Shown: positions 24,890 through 36,094 of the stretch, piece by piece | Numbering within the stretch: the stretch's first letter is position 1 | Layout: each line of letters begins with the position of its first letter | Position numbers and translations under genes: made by a program | Notes under the pieces: generated by a model | What the model saw: the letters and a program-made list of their open reading frames with translations, nothing else | What the model was told of the DNA's origin: nothing | The model's database searches: none | Source: Ceratothoa steindachneri | Taxonomy: Eukaryota > Arthropoda > Malacostraca > Isopoda > Cymothoidae | Assembly: GCA_963969495.1 (NCBI GenBank) | Contig: OZ018326.1 | Span: 178,539,497-178,603,496, forward strand | Direction of reading: 5' to 3' | DNA length: 64,000 bases

Positions 24890-25575
24890 GAGCGTGTGCC
24901 TAAACATAGGTTACTTCCAGGATTGTTATAAAGTAGTTAAAATGATTTTCGTCCCGAAAGCAGGAAAAACCACCTGTTACCTTAACAGTTACAGCCTTAT
25001 ATCGATATTGAATTTCATGGGAAAACTCTACGAAAAATAATTCAATAGAAGAGTGAAAAAATATTTCGAAGAAATTGATCATGACCTTTATAATGATTAC
25101 CCGGGTTGATTCAGAAGAGGCAGAGATACGAAAATAGCACTTAGTATAATTAATGAGAAAATAGCAAGGGCAAAAGCAGAGAAAAACTACATCGATTTGA
25201 TCCTAAAAAAATGTAAAGAAAGCATTTGACAAATTCTGTATCAGGAGAATGCAATAAAAGACTTAAAAGTCTCAATGAACAACACCCTAGAGAGAAAACT
25301 ATGCGATTACATTATAGACAGAAAATCATACGTAGTGATTAATGTCCATTCAGGAGAAGAATCCGAACTGGACGCTGGATTCCCGTAGAGAGGCTGTCTC
25401 AGTCCTACGATGTATTTAATTTATACAGCAGACATGCCACCTGAAATAATTCCTGAAGACATAAGCCAGCTCCTGGTTTCTCAGTACATGAAGGAATTTT
25501 TTGAGGCGACGACTGCAGCAGTAGAGATAAGCAACATCAACATTATGTATGGGACAGGAAGATAAGATCTAATTC
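24890..25575 (+). pseudogene. LINE reverse transcriptase remnant
   Basis: The string KMIFVPKAGKTTCYL followed by SYSLISILNFMGKLYEK is the I-x-K-P-G-K...Y-R-P-I-S-L-L block. It continues RRGRDTKIALSIINEKIA (G-F-R-x-G-R-x-T), KNYIDLIL (where A-F-D follows after a frameshift), IIDRKSYVVINV and CLSPTMYLIYTADMP (the L-S-P-x-L block). The Y-A-D-D active-site box that should follow near 25470 is not intact. Order and spacing match Jockey/CR1-like reverse transcriptases. Confidence 0.8.
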
Positions 25576-26101
25576 CAAACTATAACTCAACTGAATACCA
25601 ACTGTTGATCGATAATTCAAAGGGGAGGATAAAGTGTGTCATCATCTACAATGGTAATTTATATGGTAAAGTCTCAATTGAGAATTCAGTAGGTATTCAC
25701 GAAAAACATGGAGACATGAAGAGAGTCATTATGTTGTTGCAATATTGCAAACAGAGAATGGATCAGTTGTGTTTACCTTCAAATGGTTTGCTTTCCTTTG
25801 CTCATCAATGCAGGTACGTGAAGTTTCTGTGTGTATATGTGGGACAGCAGAACTCGAGAGAAGCATTGATTAGAGAGAAATTGGCCTCCAGATCTTATCT
25901 CAAACATAGAACTCCCAACATTCTTATTGCGCTACTGGTTGACAGAAAACCCTATATTCTCCACTCTGCATATAAAACTAAGGTCTCTTGTAGCAATTAA
26001 TTTTAGTTTCGCCAACTGAATTAGACTATTTCAAGTATTTCCTTTTGGCAGTTTCTGGAAAGCCACTTGAAAAATCGTACTCAAAGCGTTTAATAGTCCA
26101 C
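25575..26101 (+). pseudogene. LGLMKQ-family gene, locus 2, first part
   Basis: A 131-codon open frame (25605-26000) carries IKCVIIYNGNLYG (family K-C-V-L-L-H-N-G-N), GDMKRVIMLLQYCK, VKFLCVYVGQQNSREALIREK (the C-x2-C-W-D-S-R-A-R-x-x-H-W block, with Cys pair and Trp changed), TPNI and LVDRKPYILHSAYK, which aligns with the L-V-x-R-x-x-I-L-x-P-L-H-x-K-L-G landmark. The part N-terminal to it is replaced by the LINE. After 26000 the match fades (YFKYFLLAVS) until the solo LTR at 26102. It lacks the zinc-rich N-terminus and is dead. Confidence 0.75.
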
Positions 26102-27381
26102 TGTAGGGAAATCGATATTCCACCCTAAAAACACAGGCCTCTCTTCCCTCGACCAGTTGGCCGCCAGACGCCACCTCATACCATGAGAAGTATGAATCGA
26201 TCGATTTCTGTTCCAGCGAGCATAACAATACGAAGGGAAGGAAACCAGGTGCAATAACAATGTTTAAACAGACACTATTTCCCCTAAGATTTGGGATCTA
26301 ATTTTGCCTCATAGACGAAATTATAGGAACTGCGACCAAAGCCAGAAGATGCCTTTAGGGCTATGGGAAAAGCGCTCGGAGAAGAGTCGTTAGAGAAGAG
26401 AGGTAATACATAAGCCCTCATCCCCCTCTTCCCCTACCCCCAGTGGTTTGGTGAAGTATATATTTGGATAACTGAGGAAAAATAGAAGAGATCGAGTTAG
26501 AGTTCGACACGACGAAGTCCAGCGGCATTGACGGGCAATCACAGAAAGGAACAGAGAAGAAGCTCATGTTGAGCCAGTTCCTGGTGCTATCACCGAAAAT
26601 TAGCTTTTGTATTGAGGATCACTCTCATACATCACTCGTCAGAGAAACCCCCTATCTCGGTTTGCAACAAAAACCAGAGATAGTCCTCGCCATTGAGGAA
26701 TACCTAAAGTAAACTCTTCCCCCCACCCCATTCGTCAAAGGATTCACTATTTGCTCATCGCTTCTCAGTGCGAAGCATCCCAAGATTAACCGAAAGATTG
26801 AAAAAAGAATACCTTCACGGTCCCATTGTCTAAATCATCTGACTAAAACAACATGCTTAACGCCATCCGTCGCCTCACCGAAATCACCTGTTGCTTCAAG
26901 CCCTCTCCTCGCCAGTCAAACGGCCGGGTGTCTGAGAACTCGCCCACGCGTGAACCATTTGACCGTCCACATAAGATCCAATATCAAGGTCATTCTTCAG
27001 TCGGATTCACGTGTTTTTTTAAAGGTAAAGAAATTCATTTACTGTTTGTGTGTCAATTAGTGTCCAATATTAAAGTGAGCTTGAGGGTCAAACATTACTT
27101 TATATTCATTTGGTTTAGATTAGTAATTCTAACATAAACTCGTTTATTCATAGCTGTATAGTTTGTTTTTAAGATTTAACTTTTTATGTTGTAATTAAAG
27201 ATATTTTTTTTAAGTATTTAATTCAATCCTCAAAACGCTGCACATAGCACTAGAAATCTTCAAAGGTTATATAACGTAAAATACTATACTACTCTTAGAG
27301 AAAACGTAATAAAGGAGTTAATGAAGTACGTAACAAAAATACGTACCACCACTTGGCCATTACAATACCACGATATCGACA
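26102..27381 (+). repeat. Solo LTR (family D/B-like)
   Basis: Starts TGTAGGGAAATC and ends ...ATATCGACA, with a TATA-like box at 26457-26464 and CTCTTAGAGA at about 27292. The start recalls LTR B (TGTAGAGGGACC). The middle, near 26650, resembles LTR D at 1985. No second LTR or interior lies nearby, so it is read as a solo LTR. It separates two parts of one LGLMKQ-family copy. The flanking pentamers (tccac and tattc) do not match, so edges may be off by some bases or eroded. Confidence 0.65.
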
Positions 27382-27770
27382 TATTCGGCAGCTCATCAAT
27401 GATGATCATTTCATTGGGAAAATAATGTCAGAACTAGAGAATGATGCTTAGTTATCATTCAAAGACCTTGTCTAAAACTTTTGTGGAAATTAACAATCAA
27501 AGATCTAAAACAAGATTGTACAAAAACTTTTACTAAACTACATAACGCTCAGTTACAACATGAGCATCAAGTTGCATTTTTTGCATGGCCATCTTGGTAA
27601 TTTCTCGGAAAACCTGGTGAAATCAGAAATGAACAAAGCGAACAATTCCATCAACATTTGAGGCCATAGCGGGAGGGTATGAGGGTAGATGGGATGTAAA
27701 TATGATTGCTGAGTACTGTGGCTATATAAAGTGAAATCTTCCACAAATTGATTAGTCTAGGAAAATATTT
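27382..27770 (+). pseudogene. LGLMKQ-family gene, locus 2, second part
   Basis: Straight after the LTR the forward strand reads QLINDDHFIGKIM, then SELENDA and LSFKDLV, NMSIKLHFLHGHLGNFSENL in one frame (27557 on), QSEQFHQHLRP (family G-E-R-F-H-Q-D), and REGMRV / LLSTVA in the R-Y-x-G-x-W-D-x-x-M-x-A-D-Y-C-W position. These follow the family order downstream of the piece at 25575-26101, with the L-G-L-M-K-Q to G-P-Q-I-R section missing or eroded. The two parts look like one gene split by the LTR. Confidence 0.7.
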
Positions 27771-29412
27771 GGGGGCCTTAACTACTTACCTGCAATTTGA
27801 GAAAAGTTTAAGTATCGCCCATGTGCACTTGGTGTTTTGCCTACTTTTCTACTTGCCAACGGATTGACGCGGAATACGCCCTGACTAATCATTGTTTGTG
27901 GAGCTTGAGCTATGGCTGGTTGCTATAAATTATTAAACTAATATAATCTGAAATGGAAAGTAATAATGTGTAACGCGGTTGATTAGATTAAAGGAGTTTC
28001 ACGTATAAAGTGATATAATGAGGGATGATTATTTTCTTTAGGAGATGTATTTGTACATAACACATATGATATACATTACCCTATAAAACTCAAAAGAGCG
28101 ATACAAAGCTGCTGTCTTTATAAAGAAAAGTTAGGTGATAAGGATCGGTATGGAGATGGGGCTGAAAGCATAGACCACATTATATATCAGATATTAAGAC
28201 AATAAACTGAGGATTTTTTCAACCTCAGTAATTGCATAAATTAGATCTAGACAGCACTGAGAAAGGGCAGTCACATGCGGAATGACATAAAATACCCTCT
28301 CACAATGTTATCGAAAATGAATATGTGATCCAAAGTTGTCATACAGATCTGGCTAGGGGCCCAAACCTAACTTTTGAAAGACATTTTGTACACAAACAGA
28401 CAAACAAACAAACCCCAGTGAGTATATATGAATTCGCCAACTGTCGATGTAGGTAAAAAATTCATTAGAAGAATCAACGCAAAGGCATAATTTTCCTTAA
28501 AGTGTTGCTGTTACAAATAAGAAATATGCAAGCGCACGAATGTTTCAAAATCAAACAAATATGAAGATTATTTCATCCGTGTCTCTTCGGGTGCAAATTT
28601 CCTATGGATAAAGGATCTCTGCTAAATTTATTAATGTTTTTCAAAGAACTACAGTGTATATGTTCAAGAATTTAATCTATTAATATTACTTTAAAATAGG
28701 ACCTCCCTGAAATAGGAGTTGTGAATTAATTCTTCATTGATATTTTCTCTTCCTTAACCAGTTCTTCACCTCTCCACTTCCAACCTTTTCACTTATATAT
28801 GAACTAGCCTCAAGTGGAAATTTTGGTCTCTCTTCTTTGATCATTGTGCAAATTCCGTTAAATTTTATTTATTTTATTCCTATTTATTTACTCTATTTCT
28901 TCAAAAGGAAGTAATTACAGCGTGTACAAGAGGCTAATGGGTCACTATGCTGATTAAAAGTTCAATGGAAGTCAGTTTTACAATTAAAAATTATCTCAAA
29001 GACCAACTTCAGGATTCTTTGGAGGCAGGAAGGCTCGAAATTTAGTGCATTTAACAAATATTACTACTGTTTATCTTGCATCCACTCGAAACTGATAAGG
29101 AATATCGTTCTATCCTAATTATACGTATATTGCCCATTATCTCCATTTATAACCAGCGCGTTGTCTGGATCTAGAATCATTGGCACTCGTAACACAAGAA
29201 TTTACGATATACCGGTAATGAGTTTACAAATTCGAAAGCATAGATAGATTTGAAGGGCTTATGTAAACAGGGTATTGAAAATATTAATTTGCCTGTGTGT
29301 CCAGACTGTTAGGGGACCCTGTAAATAATGAGATTCTTGTAGAATTTAAGGTCAATTTAAGGATATTCTCCTACTATTTACTTCTGTTGAGGGATTTATA
29401 TTTTGTGGGCCG
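27771..29412. other. No recognised feature
   Basis: About 1.6 kb of AT-rich DNA. Reading frames are short. I see nothing that can be supported. Confidence 0.5.
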
Positions 29413-29710
<298 letters not shown>

Positions 29711-29744
29711 CAAAGTCGAGATAAACTTCGTAGGATCTCGAAAT

Positions 29745-30314
29745 GAACAGGTTCAAGTGCCTTTACTAAAACTCCCCGTATACAAGGATACAGAAAATAC
29801 TTACTCATATTTAACGCACTTCGAGAAGATCTTTGAAGTCACCAGAATCAGATGGTGTCGCCCGGCTACTCCTTCTCCTAAACCCTGGTCTTCGGGACAT
29901 ATTCATTTCGCTTCCTTCAGAGGCCACCCTTGATTATTCAACCCTAAAGGCAGAGCTTCTTTCTGCTATTAACATAAATCTAGAATTTTATAGGGTTAGA
30001 TTCCGCTCCGCACGAATACAGCCAGGCCAAACCTACAAACAATTTGGAATCACGCTTCGGCGTAACATTCAATTCTGGGGGATTAACTCATGTCAACCCT
30101 GCCTCGCGAACTAAGGGCCTTCATAGCGGACATAAGAGCGTCCAATTTCAAGGAGTGTGTGGAAGAAGCCTACCTTCATGCTTCCAGTCACGAACTCTAC
30201 CCCAAGGAGGTAAAGAAAAGCCATCTCCTCTCCCCCAAACACAAGTTTGGGTTTAACAGAAGCCAACCCAAGGGCAACTACATCCTTGTAAAAGTGCAAG
30301 CGCTGAGCAAATAG
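29745..30314 (+). pseudogene. gag of element B, 5'-truncated
   Basis: The frame reads VPLLKLPVYKDTENTYSYL and HFEKIFEV, then shifts and continues LRDIFISLPSEATLDYSTL, LSAININLEFY and GQTYKQFG. This parallels the gag of element C (LREIFIALPQEAKIDYSTL, GQTYRQFG). The N-terminal domain seen in C (MASTSFE...) is missing, removed by the rearrangement at 29586-29710. A second shift at about 30085 leads to LPRELRAFIADIRASNFKEC. The CCHC knuckle seen in C cannot be found. Gag would form the particle shell and bind RNA. Confidence 0.8.
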
Positions 30315-30488
30315 AGGCCTCCCCTCCACATCTAGCAACCAATTCCTGCTACTCGCTCGACTAATCCGCTAGCCACATCACCAGCGCCCACTGCTCCCTC
30401 TCCCCCGGATCAACAGGTAAATTTCCTGTTCAACAAGAGCTCCCCCGGTGGGGTCCAGTTTGAAAATACCGCAGTAAATAGTTGTTGA

Positions 30489-31015
30489 GTGTCAACCATG
30501 GTTAGAGATATCGGCTGCACCTGTATAGTAGTATCCGATAAACTACTACCCACAATAATCCCACAGCATAACAGGCTCGCATTGGTGCATGACTTTTTAA
30601 GTCGGGCCACAGGGTTTCAGTGGTACGGTGCCATATTGAGTATCAGTACTTCACCGGATGGCCCGACGTAGTCGCGGCCCCGATAAAATTCCGCTCTGTC
30701 CTCATCGGACATAGCGAAGAGCTCTCCCCAAACCGAATTTTTCAGCCTGTCGTTACCAGGGCCCAGGCCGAGAAAGTAGTATCGCTTCCGGTACCCCTAT
30801 CGTCCCCAGACGTCGACCTCACCACCAACGTTCAATTTTCTGAGGCGCAGAAGAAATTCCTCGCATTACAACTCCTGTGGGAAAAGGCCAGGAAGAAAGA
30901 GGCTGAAATGGTGCAAGGCAATCAGAAGATCGAATACACCATGAAGCATGCGTTATTATACCGTTTTCTGTTGAACCGGAGAGTCCCCCGACGAACGCGT
31001 TGTGTGTGCCGATAA
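30489..31015 (+). pseudogene. Protease and pre-integrase-like segment of element B
   Basis: MVRDIGCTCIVVSDKLLP (30495 on) is the aspartic protease active-site region, where D-T-G reads D-I-G. Element C keeps D-T-G. After a frameshift, FQPVVTRAQAE follows, then QLLWEKARKKEAE and YTMKHALLYRF (30960), with SPDERVVC in another frame. The L-L-Y-R...V-V-V-P pattern is what precedes the integrase zinc finger in gypsy elements, and here it comes before reverse transcriptase. The integrase core itself is absent, since only about 200 bases separate this segment from the reverse transcriptase. Confidence 0.65.
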
Positions 31016-32084
31016 CGTATATCGGACCCCTCCTCGAACCCGCCTATGCCGTTGAACCGGTGTGTCTCGTACAAACGGTGTGCGTAGAAGCATACAATGA
31101 GTCTCTCCTGCCGTTACTTCCCTTCCCCCAAGTGGAGCCTAACTCCAACTTGGACGTAAAGCTCAATCTCGCCCCTAATGAGAGCGCTTAATTGCTTGCC
31201 TTATTAGAAGAATTTCCCGACGTCATTTCGGAATTTCCAGGTTGCTTAACCCAATTTACACATGAAATTTTCCTCACTACTCAAGATGCGATAAGAACCA
31301 CGCCTTATCCCATATCCGTACATTTACGCCCGACTTTCAATGCAAAAATCGAGACCTTATTAAAATTAGGAATAATAGAACCCTCGTCGTCAGATTTTTG
31401 CTCCCCAATTGTCATAGTTAGGAAGCCTAAGTCGTTTAGGATTGCGACGATTTTCGCCAAGGAAAAACGGGTGCACAGTTTGACGCGGAACCGATGCCCC
31501 TAATCGACCAAAGTCTTCATGCCTTCGAAGACGCGAAATTCATCTCCGAGATCAACCTCTGCAAATCCTACGACCAAGTGCTGCTTTCAGAGCGATCAAA
31601 ACGCTTTACCGCTTTTGCCACTGAAAAAGAGTTATTTCAGTTTACTCGGTTTCCTTTTGGGTTGGTAACTGCTTGCGGGAGTTATAACCGGATCATGCAC
31701 CGGTTGTTAGATGGCCTATCGAATGTGACTTTTGATTCCGATAACGTGTACGTCACTACTCGTACCTAGGACCAACACGTACAGTCTATGTGCGCGCTAC
31801 TATCCCGGTTATGCGTACACGGGTTCACGGTAGGCCCGACAAAGTGTCACTTCGCCTCTGACACTATTCACTACCTTGGCTTCCAGGTCGGTAGGAATCA
31901 AATGATTTGCCAGGATAACAAGTTAAAGGCTATCTCAGAAATGCCGCTCCTCCGAACGAAGAAACAGCTTCGTTCCTTTTTTAGATCCGTGGCGTTCTAT
32001 CGTTGTCTTGTGCCGAAATTCGCTGCCATACCCTCGCCCCTTAACGACATGCGTAACAGAACGGCCTCCGATCTAGTCAATTAG
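31016..32084 (+). pseudogene. Reverse transcriptase of element B
   Basis: A linker (LLPLLPFPQVEP...NESA, stop at 31189) leads into LLALLEEFPDVISEFPG. Then come TTPYPISVHLRP, LLKLGIIEPSSSDFCSPIV, KFISEINLCKSYDQV, RFPFGLVTACGSYNRIM (F-P-F-G-L-x-x-A-x-x-x-F), and FDSDNVYVTT, where the Y-x-D-D active site has decayed. It continues GPTKCHFASDTIHYLGFQVG and RTKKQLRSFF. Ty3/gypsy type. At least two frameshifts and several stops. It would copy the element RNA into DNA but cannot function. Confidence 0.9.
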
Positions 32085-32129
32085 ACCCCTTCCGTGGAAG
32101 ATTGCCTCCACCAGTTAAAGAACAAACTA

Positions 32130-32563
32130 ATCTCTGCCCCTATTTTAGATTACGGAATCCTAATAAAACATTCGGGATTCGTGCCAATTCCTCCCAGGAT
32201 GGTCTAGGTTGTACCCACGTCCCATAAGACGACGATGAAGTGGGATATCCTGTAGGATATGCTAGTAGGAAGCTGTCCCCTCGCGAAAAAGCGTATGCCA
32301 CCATAGAGCTGGATCTTTTAGCCATACTGTGGCTTATTCGTAAATTTAGGATGTATCTCATATATAAAGAATTTATTGTCGAAAGCGATCACAAAACCCT
32401 GGCGTACCTAAAAACCTGTAAGAGCCAAAATAGGGGTTTAATACGTTGTAGCCTACTACTTATGGAATACCAATTTCGGATCATGTATGTTAAAGGCACC
32501 GACAAGTGCCTAGCCGGTAGCTTGAGTAATAATCCAATAGAAGACCCCTCTCCAACAACCTGA
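32130..32563 (+). pseudogene. RNase H and C-terminus of pol, element B
   Basis: VGYPVGYASRKLSPREKAYA, TIELDLLAILWLIRKF and FIVESDHKTLAYLK are the three RNase H landmarks (Y-x-S-x-x-L, E-L-E/D, D-H). It goes on to LLMEYQFRIMYVKGTDKC and SLSNNPIEDPSPTT and stops at 32561-32563. This is the end of pol: the remaining 200 bases to the LTR are AT-rich with no integrase. The D-A-S catalytic start near 32170 is damaged. Element A ends at the same residue. Confidence 0.88.
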
Positions 32564-32768
32564 GTGCATAGCAAAATTCGTGTTTGACTCATTTGTAAAT
32601 ACAAGTTTCTTTTTTTCTTTTCTTTGTTAATGTTGTGTGTGCGTATGTATAGATTAAGTCCTCTGTGGTCATACATGTGTAAATCCCGTGTAGTGTTATA
32701 TTTTTTTCTGTTTGCTAAACGTTCAAATTGTAGCTTTTGCTGTAAAAATGTCTTTGGATAGGGAGTAG

Positions 32769-33750
32769 TGTAGAGGGACCCACTAAAATAATAATATTTC
32801 ACCCCCGCTAAGATATTACTTCGGGAGAGAAAGCGAGCCGTTACTCCCCCCTCCCCCCCCCCCCTTCGACGTCCCTGTTTTTGGAGTTTCCGCCTGGTCA
32901 CTGAGAAATTCACACCGAGGCATGACGCTGTGATTGAAGGCTATCTCCCCGCCGTCTCAATCTTGCCTCTCCCTGAGTCGGGAGATTATTCGTCTATTTG
33001 TAGGTTTGCCAATCGCCCTTTTTATGATCCCCTCGATACAACTTTTATGGCTCGCTCCTTCATACCCGCTGATCGCGGCCTCTTACACTTTCTCGCAAGG
33101 ACACACTCTGTTGCCCCGGCCGATAAAGAAGAGTCGGGAAGGTCTCTCTCCCTTTTCCTGTTTTGGAGAAATCCGGGTATATATGCGCCCTCTCAAGTAT
33201 TACCCGCAGATTCGCTTAGACGACGCTTCTTGGAACGGAGGTTCACTTGAACGACGCCCTCGCAGGAGAAGCGTTTATTGACGGTCGCAGGCCACGGAAG
33301 AGTTGGACATCACACTCCTAACTTCAGGTCAGGAAGAAAAGTCTCTTGAGGCCAACTCAGCCTTTCTCAACCGCCTTCGGATTAAAGATTGGAGAAGCCA
33401 TCCTCCCAAGTTCTTCTGGTAACCTCTTGAGGACAAGAGGCCCAATAGCTCGCTCAATCTGAGTTTGGAGAAGTCACCCCCCTTCCTCCGAAGTTCTTCC
33501 GGTGACCTCTTGAGAAGAAGCCCGCATCTCACTAAATCATAGTTTTTATGAACGTAGCATCAGGCTCTTCGGGTTCCCGTCTACACCTGTGAATAATCAA
33601 GGTCACCAAGTCCCCCCGCTCCAAGTTCCACCCGCTTTACTTTTGAGGTTCAAAGGAACTGAATCTCTCACCACCCAAAAAATCTCCCATTGTAATCACT
33701 TAATAACCCTGGTTATCCAATCAGTATTCGGAACCTAATTCCGTCTTATT

Positions 33751-33810
<60 letters not shown>

Positions 33811-33994
33811 GTACTCTTTATCCAGTGTATATTAAAATCTAATTTTGTCGTTGTGTTTGAAATATTCCTTGATCACACGCAGCTGCAGCTAACAATTCAA
33901 ATCGCACTCTTAGAACAATAACCTTTGTTGCCTTGCTTAGCCAACCTTAGAGCCTGTGTGCGTATATTCCCGTACACTTGGCCATACTTCGACA
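32769..33994 (+). repeat. 3' LTR of element B
   Basis: Starts TGTAGAGGGACCC after a purine tract and ends CTTCGACA next to the target duplication GGCCG. It carries a C-run (32850-32864), a TATA-like box (33178-33185), a (TA)n tract (33753-33807), and ACTCTTAGAAC at about 33905, shared with LTRs A and D. Open frames in its GC-richer first half (for example 32930-33281) have no domain and are ascribed to composition. Confidence 0.88.
33753..33807. repeat. (TA)n microsatellite in LTR B
   Basis: About 27 TA units lie within the R/U5-like part of the 3' LTR. Confidence 0.95.
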
Positions 33995-34861
33995 GGCCGC
34001 ATTAAGCCACTTTTTATCACGCACTGCTTCTTCCAATTCGGAGAAAAGATTTGTAAAACAAAAATTTCTCAGTCATTCGAAATCGACTTGTGCAGTCAAC
34101 CAAGCTTTCATATTATCTTAAGGAACAAAATATTTTCATGTCGACTGAAAAAATATTTATAACAAATAGTCAAAAGCGCTTACAAAGGTATTATTTTGTT
34201 TGGAGCGCAGGTGAAAGAATATCAAATAGGATTACCCTTAATGAATTTATCTTTATCTGTTCAGGTCACTTTTTATTGCGAGATAACTTTTTTAAAACAA
34301 TTGGACCTACGTAAATAAATGACTGAAATGAATTTGTGTTTGTGGCTTGTAAACTATTGTTTTAAAATACAAGGCAAATTTAACACACTAATCTCTCCCA
34401 GATATTGTTTGAAAAGGAGTTATCTAATAAAAGTAGTTAACTAGTGAAGATGTGTGTAATATAAGAAGTATAAATGAACAAAAGAGAAGCCGATTTGAAA
34501 CGCTAGGGCCCGTGAATTCAGATAGTTGTCATGTACATTTCATTGTTCTACAGTAGAGGCTTACTTCTTGAATGGATCTGAGAAAATAATTCCAAAGAGA
34601 TCAAAATATTTACTATGTAACACGATTTTTGTCTTTGGGCAGCAACTGTTATTTTCTACTTGCTTGTGTCTTGAATCCATGAAGAAACAATGTAATTTAT
34701 TTCAACCGTTGATTTTATGCCTAGGATAATGATATTTATCTGTAATTTCCCTATTCCCTCTGGAAAGAAGTGGCGAATTTGAACTTTCATTTGCATAAAG
34801 TAGAAACAAAACGACATGATACAAAAAATATCATTTATTTATTCTAGAATTAAATATATGA
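33995..34861. other. No recognised feature
   Basis: AT-rich DNA between element B and the next relic. Short frames only. Confidence 0.5.
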
Positions 34862-35470
34862 GACATTTGAAATATTAAAAATGAGTAGTTCTCCGTAAGT
34901 TACGCTTATACTGTAAATTACTTTCACGAATCAGCCCCCAAGTATAGTCTCCCATCAGCTTTTCTTTATACGATCTTTGATAGCCGCGTTCAAAGTCAGG
35001 TAGATCCTGCTGAAGGCACTCGCCATGCTCCTCGGAGTACGCTCCCATGTTCTCAAGAATATAGACTTTCAAAGACATCCTGCAACTCATCTTGCCGTAG
35101 TTTCTCACCAAGTTCTCAAAAAGCTCTACATAGTTGTCTTTGTGATTACCTAGGAAACCCAGAACCACTGCGATAAATCTGTCCCACGCTGCTTTTTTCC
35201 TCCTAGTGAGCTTCTCGGGAAATTCCTTGTACTCCAGGATCCTTTTTATTTGTAGACTGAAGAATACCCCAGCTTCCACCTTTGCAGGATATCTTAGAAA
35301 AGAAATCTTGGAGATAGTTGAAAGCTGCAGACTCTTTATCTAGAGCTCTGACGAATTGTTTCATAAGGCCCAATTTTAAGTGAAGAGAAGGAAACAGTAC
35401 TTTTCGGGGGTCCGACAAAGGCTCTCATTTGACGTTGTTTCTCCCAACAGTAAACTCTGTCTGTGGGAAA
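34862..35470 (-). pseudogene. LGLMKQ-family gene, locus 3, C-terminal half
   Basis: On the reverse strand, GRNNVK (stop) EPLSDPRKVLFP leads to LHLKLGLMKQFVRALDKES and AAFNYLQDFFSKIS. After a frameshift near 35280 come GVFFSLQIKRILEYKEF, KKAAWDRFIAVVLGFLGN, MSCRMSLKVYILEN, AYSEEHGECLQQDLPDFERG and LMGDYTWGLIRE, ending at a stop at 34875. This follows the 59012-60708 copy block by block. The zinc-rich N-terminal half is missing: upstream sequence is instead hAT transposase (35470-36094). The G-E-R-F-H-Q-D block has mutated to G-E-C-L-Q-Q-D. Confidence 0.85.
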
Positions 35471-36094
35471 AAAAGCACTTCTTCTCTGAGTTGATCTTTA
35501 TCCAAAAACCTAACATACGCCATGAGAAGGGCTTCGTTATCACGTAATAACGTTTCATCAATTTGTAATGCCTAGGTCTTTACTTGTAAATGTATAACGA
35601 GTTTTTCCTCTATATCCTTTGCCATTTCGTCAATAGGTCTTGATATTGTATTTTTGCTCAGCAGTAATGACTTCAGTGATTTGGGGGGAATTTTGTTGCA
35701 TGGAAGTTAAAATAACCACAGATACTGAAGGCAAAATCAATGCTTCGCCAATAGTATGAGGGTTTCCCGATTTTGCTATTAGCTTGGAAATCTCAAGATG
35801 CAATTAAACCTTTGTCTAGTTTTGCTGCTGTTTTGCTAAATATATCTCTAATAGTGCTTTTTGCTTGTAAATCATCTAGCAGCTTTTTAAATTAATCCAA
35901 TGTTTTGTCTTTTTTGTCCTTGTGATTATTCTCCAAATGTATTTTAACATTACTTGATCGCATACTATCATTAGAAAGTGTAGCCATACATAAAAGACAC
36001 AATGGCTGTGTTATATTGTCTGGCGAATGTATAAAACCATAAGCTAAATACTCACTAGAGAATTGTCGACATTTTTCTTGGTCGCAGTAGCCAT
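35470..36094 (-). pseudogene. hAT (ZBED5-like) transposase, N-terminal half
   Basis: From the ATG at 36094, across shifts, the reading includes SSEYLAYGFIHSPD, QPLCLLCM (C-x2-C of the BED-type finger), MRSSNVKIHLENNHKDKK (the H-x4-H half), KTAAKLDKGLI, EISKLIAKSGNPHTIGEA, PIDEMAKDIEEKLVIHLQ, ALQIDETLLRDNEALLMAY and VRFLDKDQLREEVLFF. The D in A-L-Q-I-D-E is the first catalytic acid of this hAT group. A one-base loss in the A-run after the sixth codon shifts the frame relative to the copy at 1-109. The rest of the transposase is gone: the match passes into an LGLMKQ-family gene. Confidence 0.85.

Larger units (their letters stand above)
21880..25575 (+). mobile_element. LINE (Jockey/CR1-like), near full length but decayed
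   Basis: ORF1 remains, an endonuclease and a reverse transcriptase follow each other on the forward strand across many frameshifts. The 5' edge is uncertain. The 3' edge is where the LGLMKQ-family copy begins at about 25575, so the LINE's C-terminal part is absent. The base composition is A-rich on this strand, typical of such elements. No poly-A tail or target duplication was seen. It is unrelated in sequence to the LINE at 8711-9545, which is on the other strand. Confidence 0.75.
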
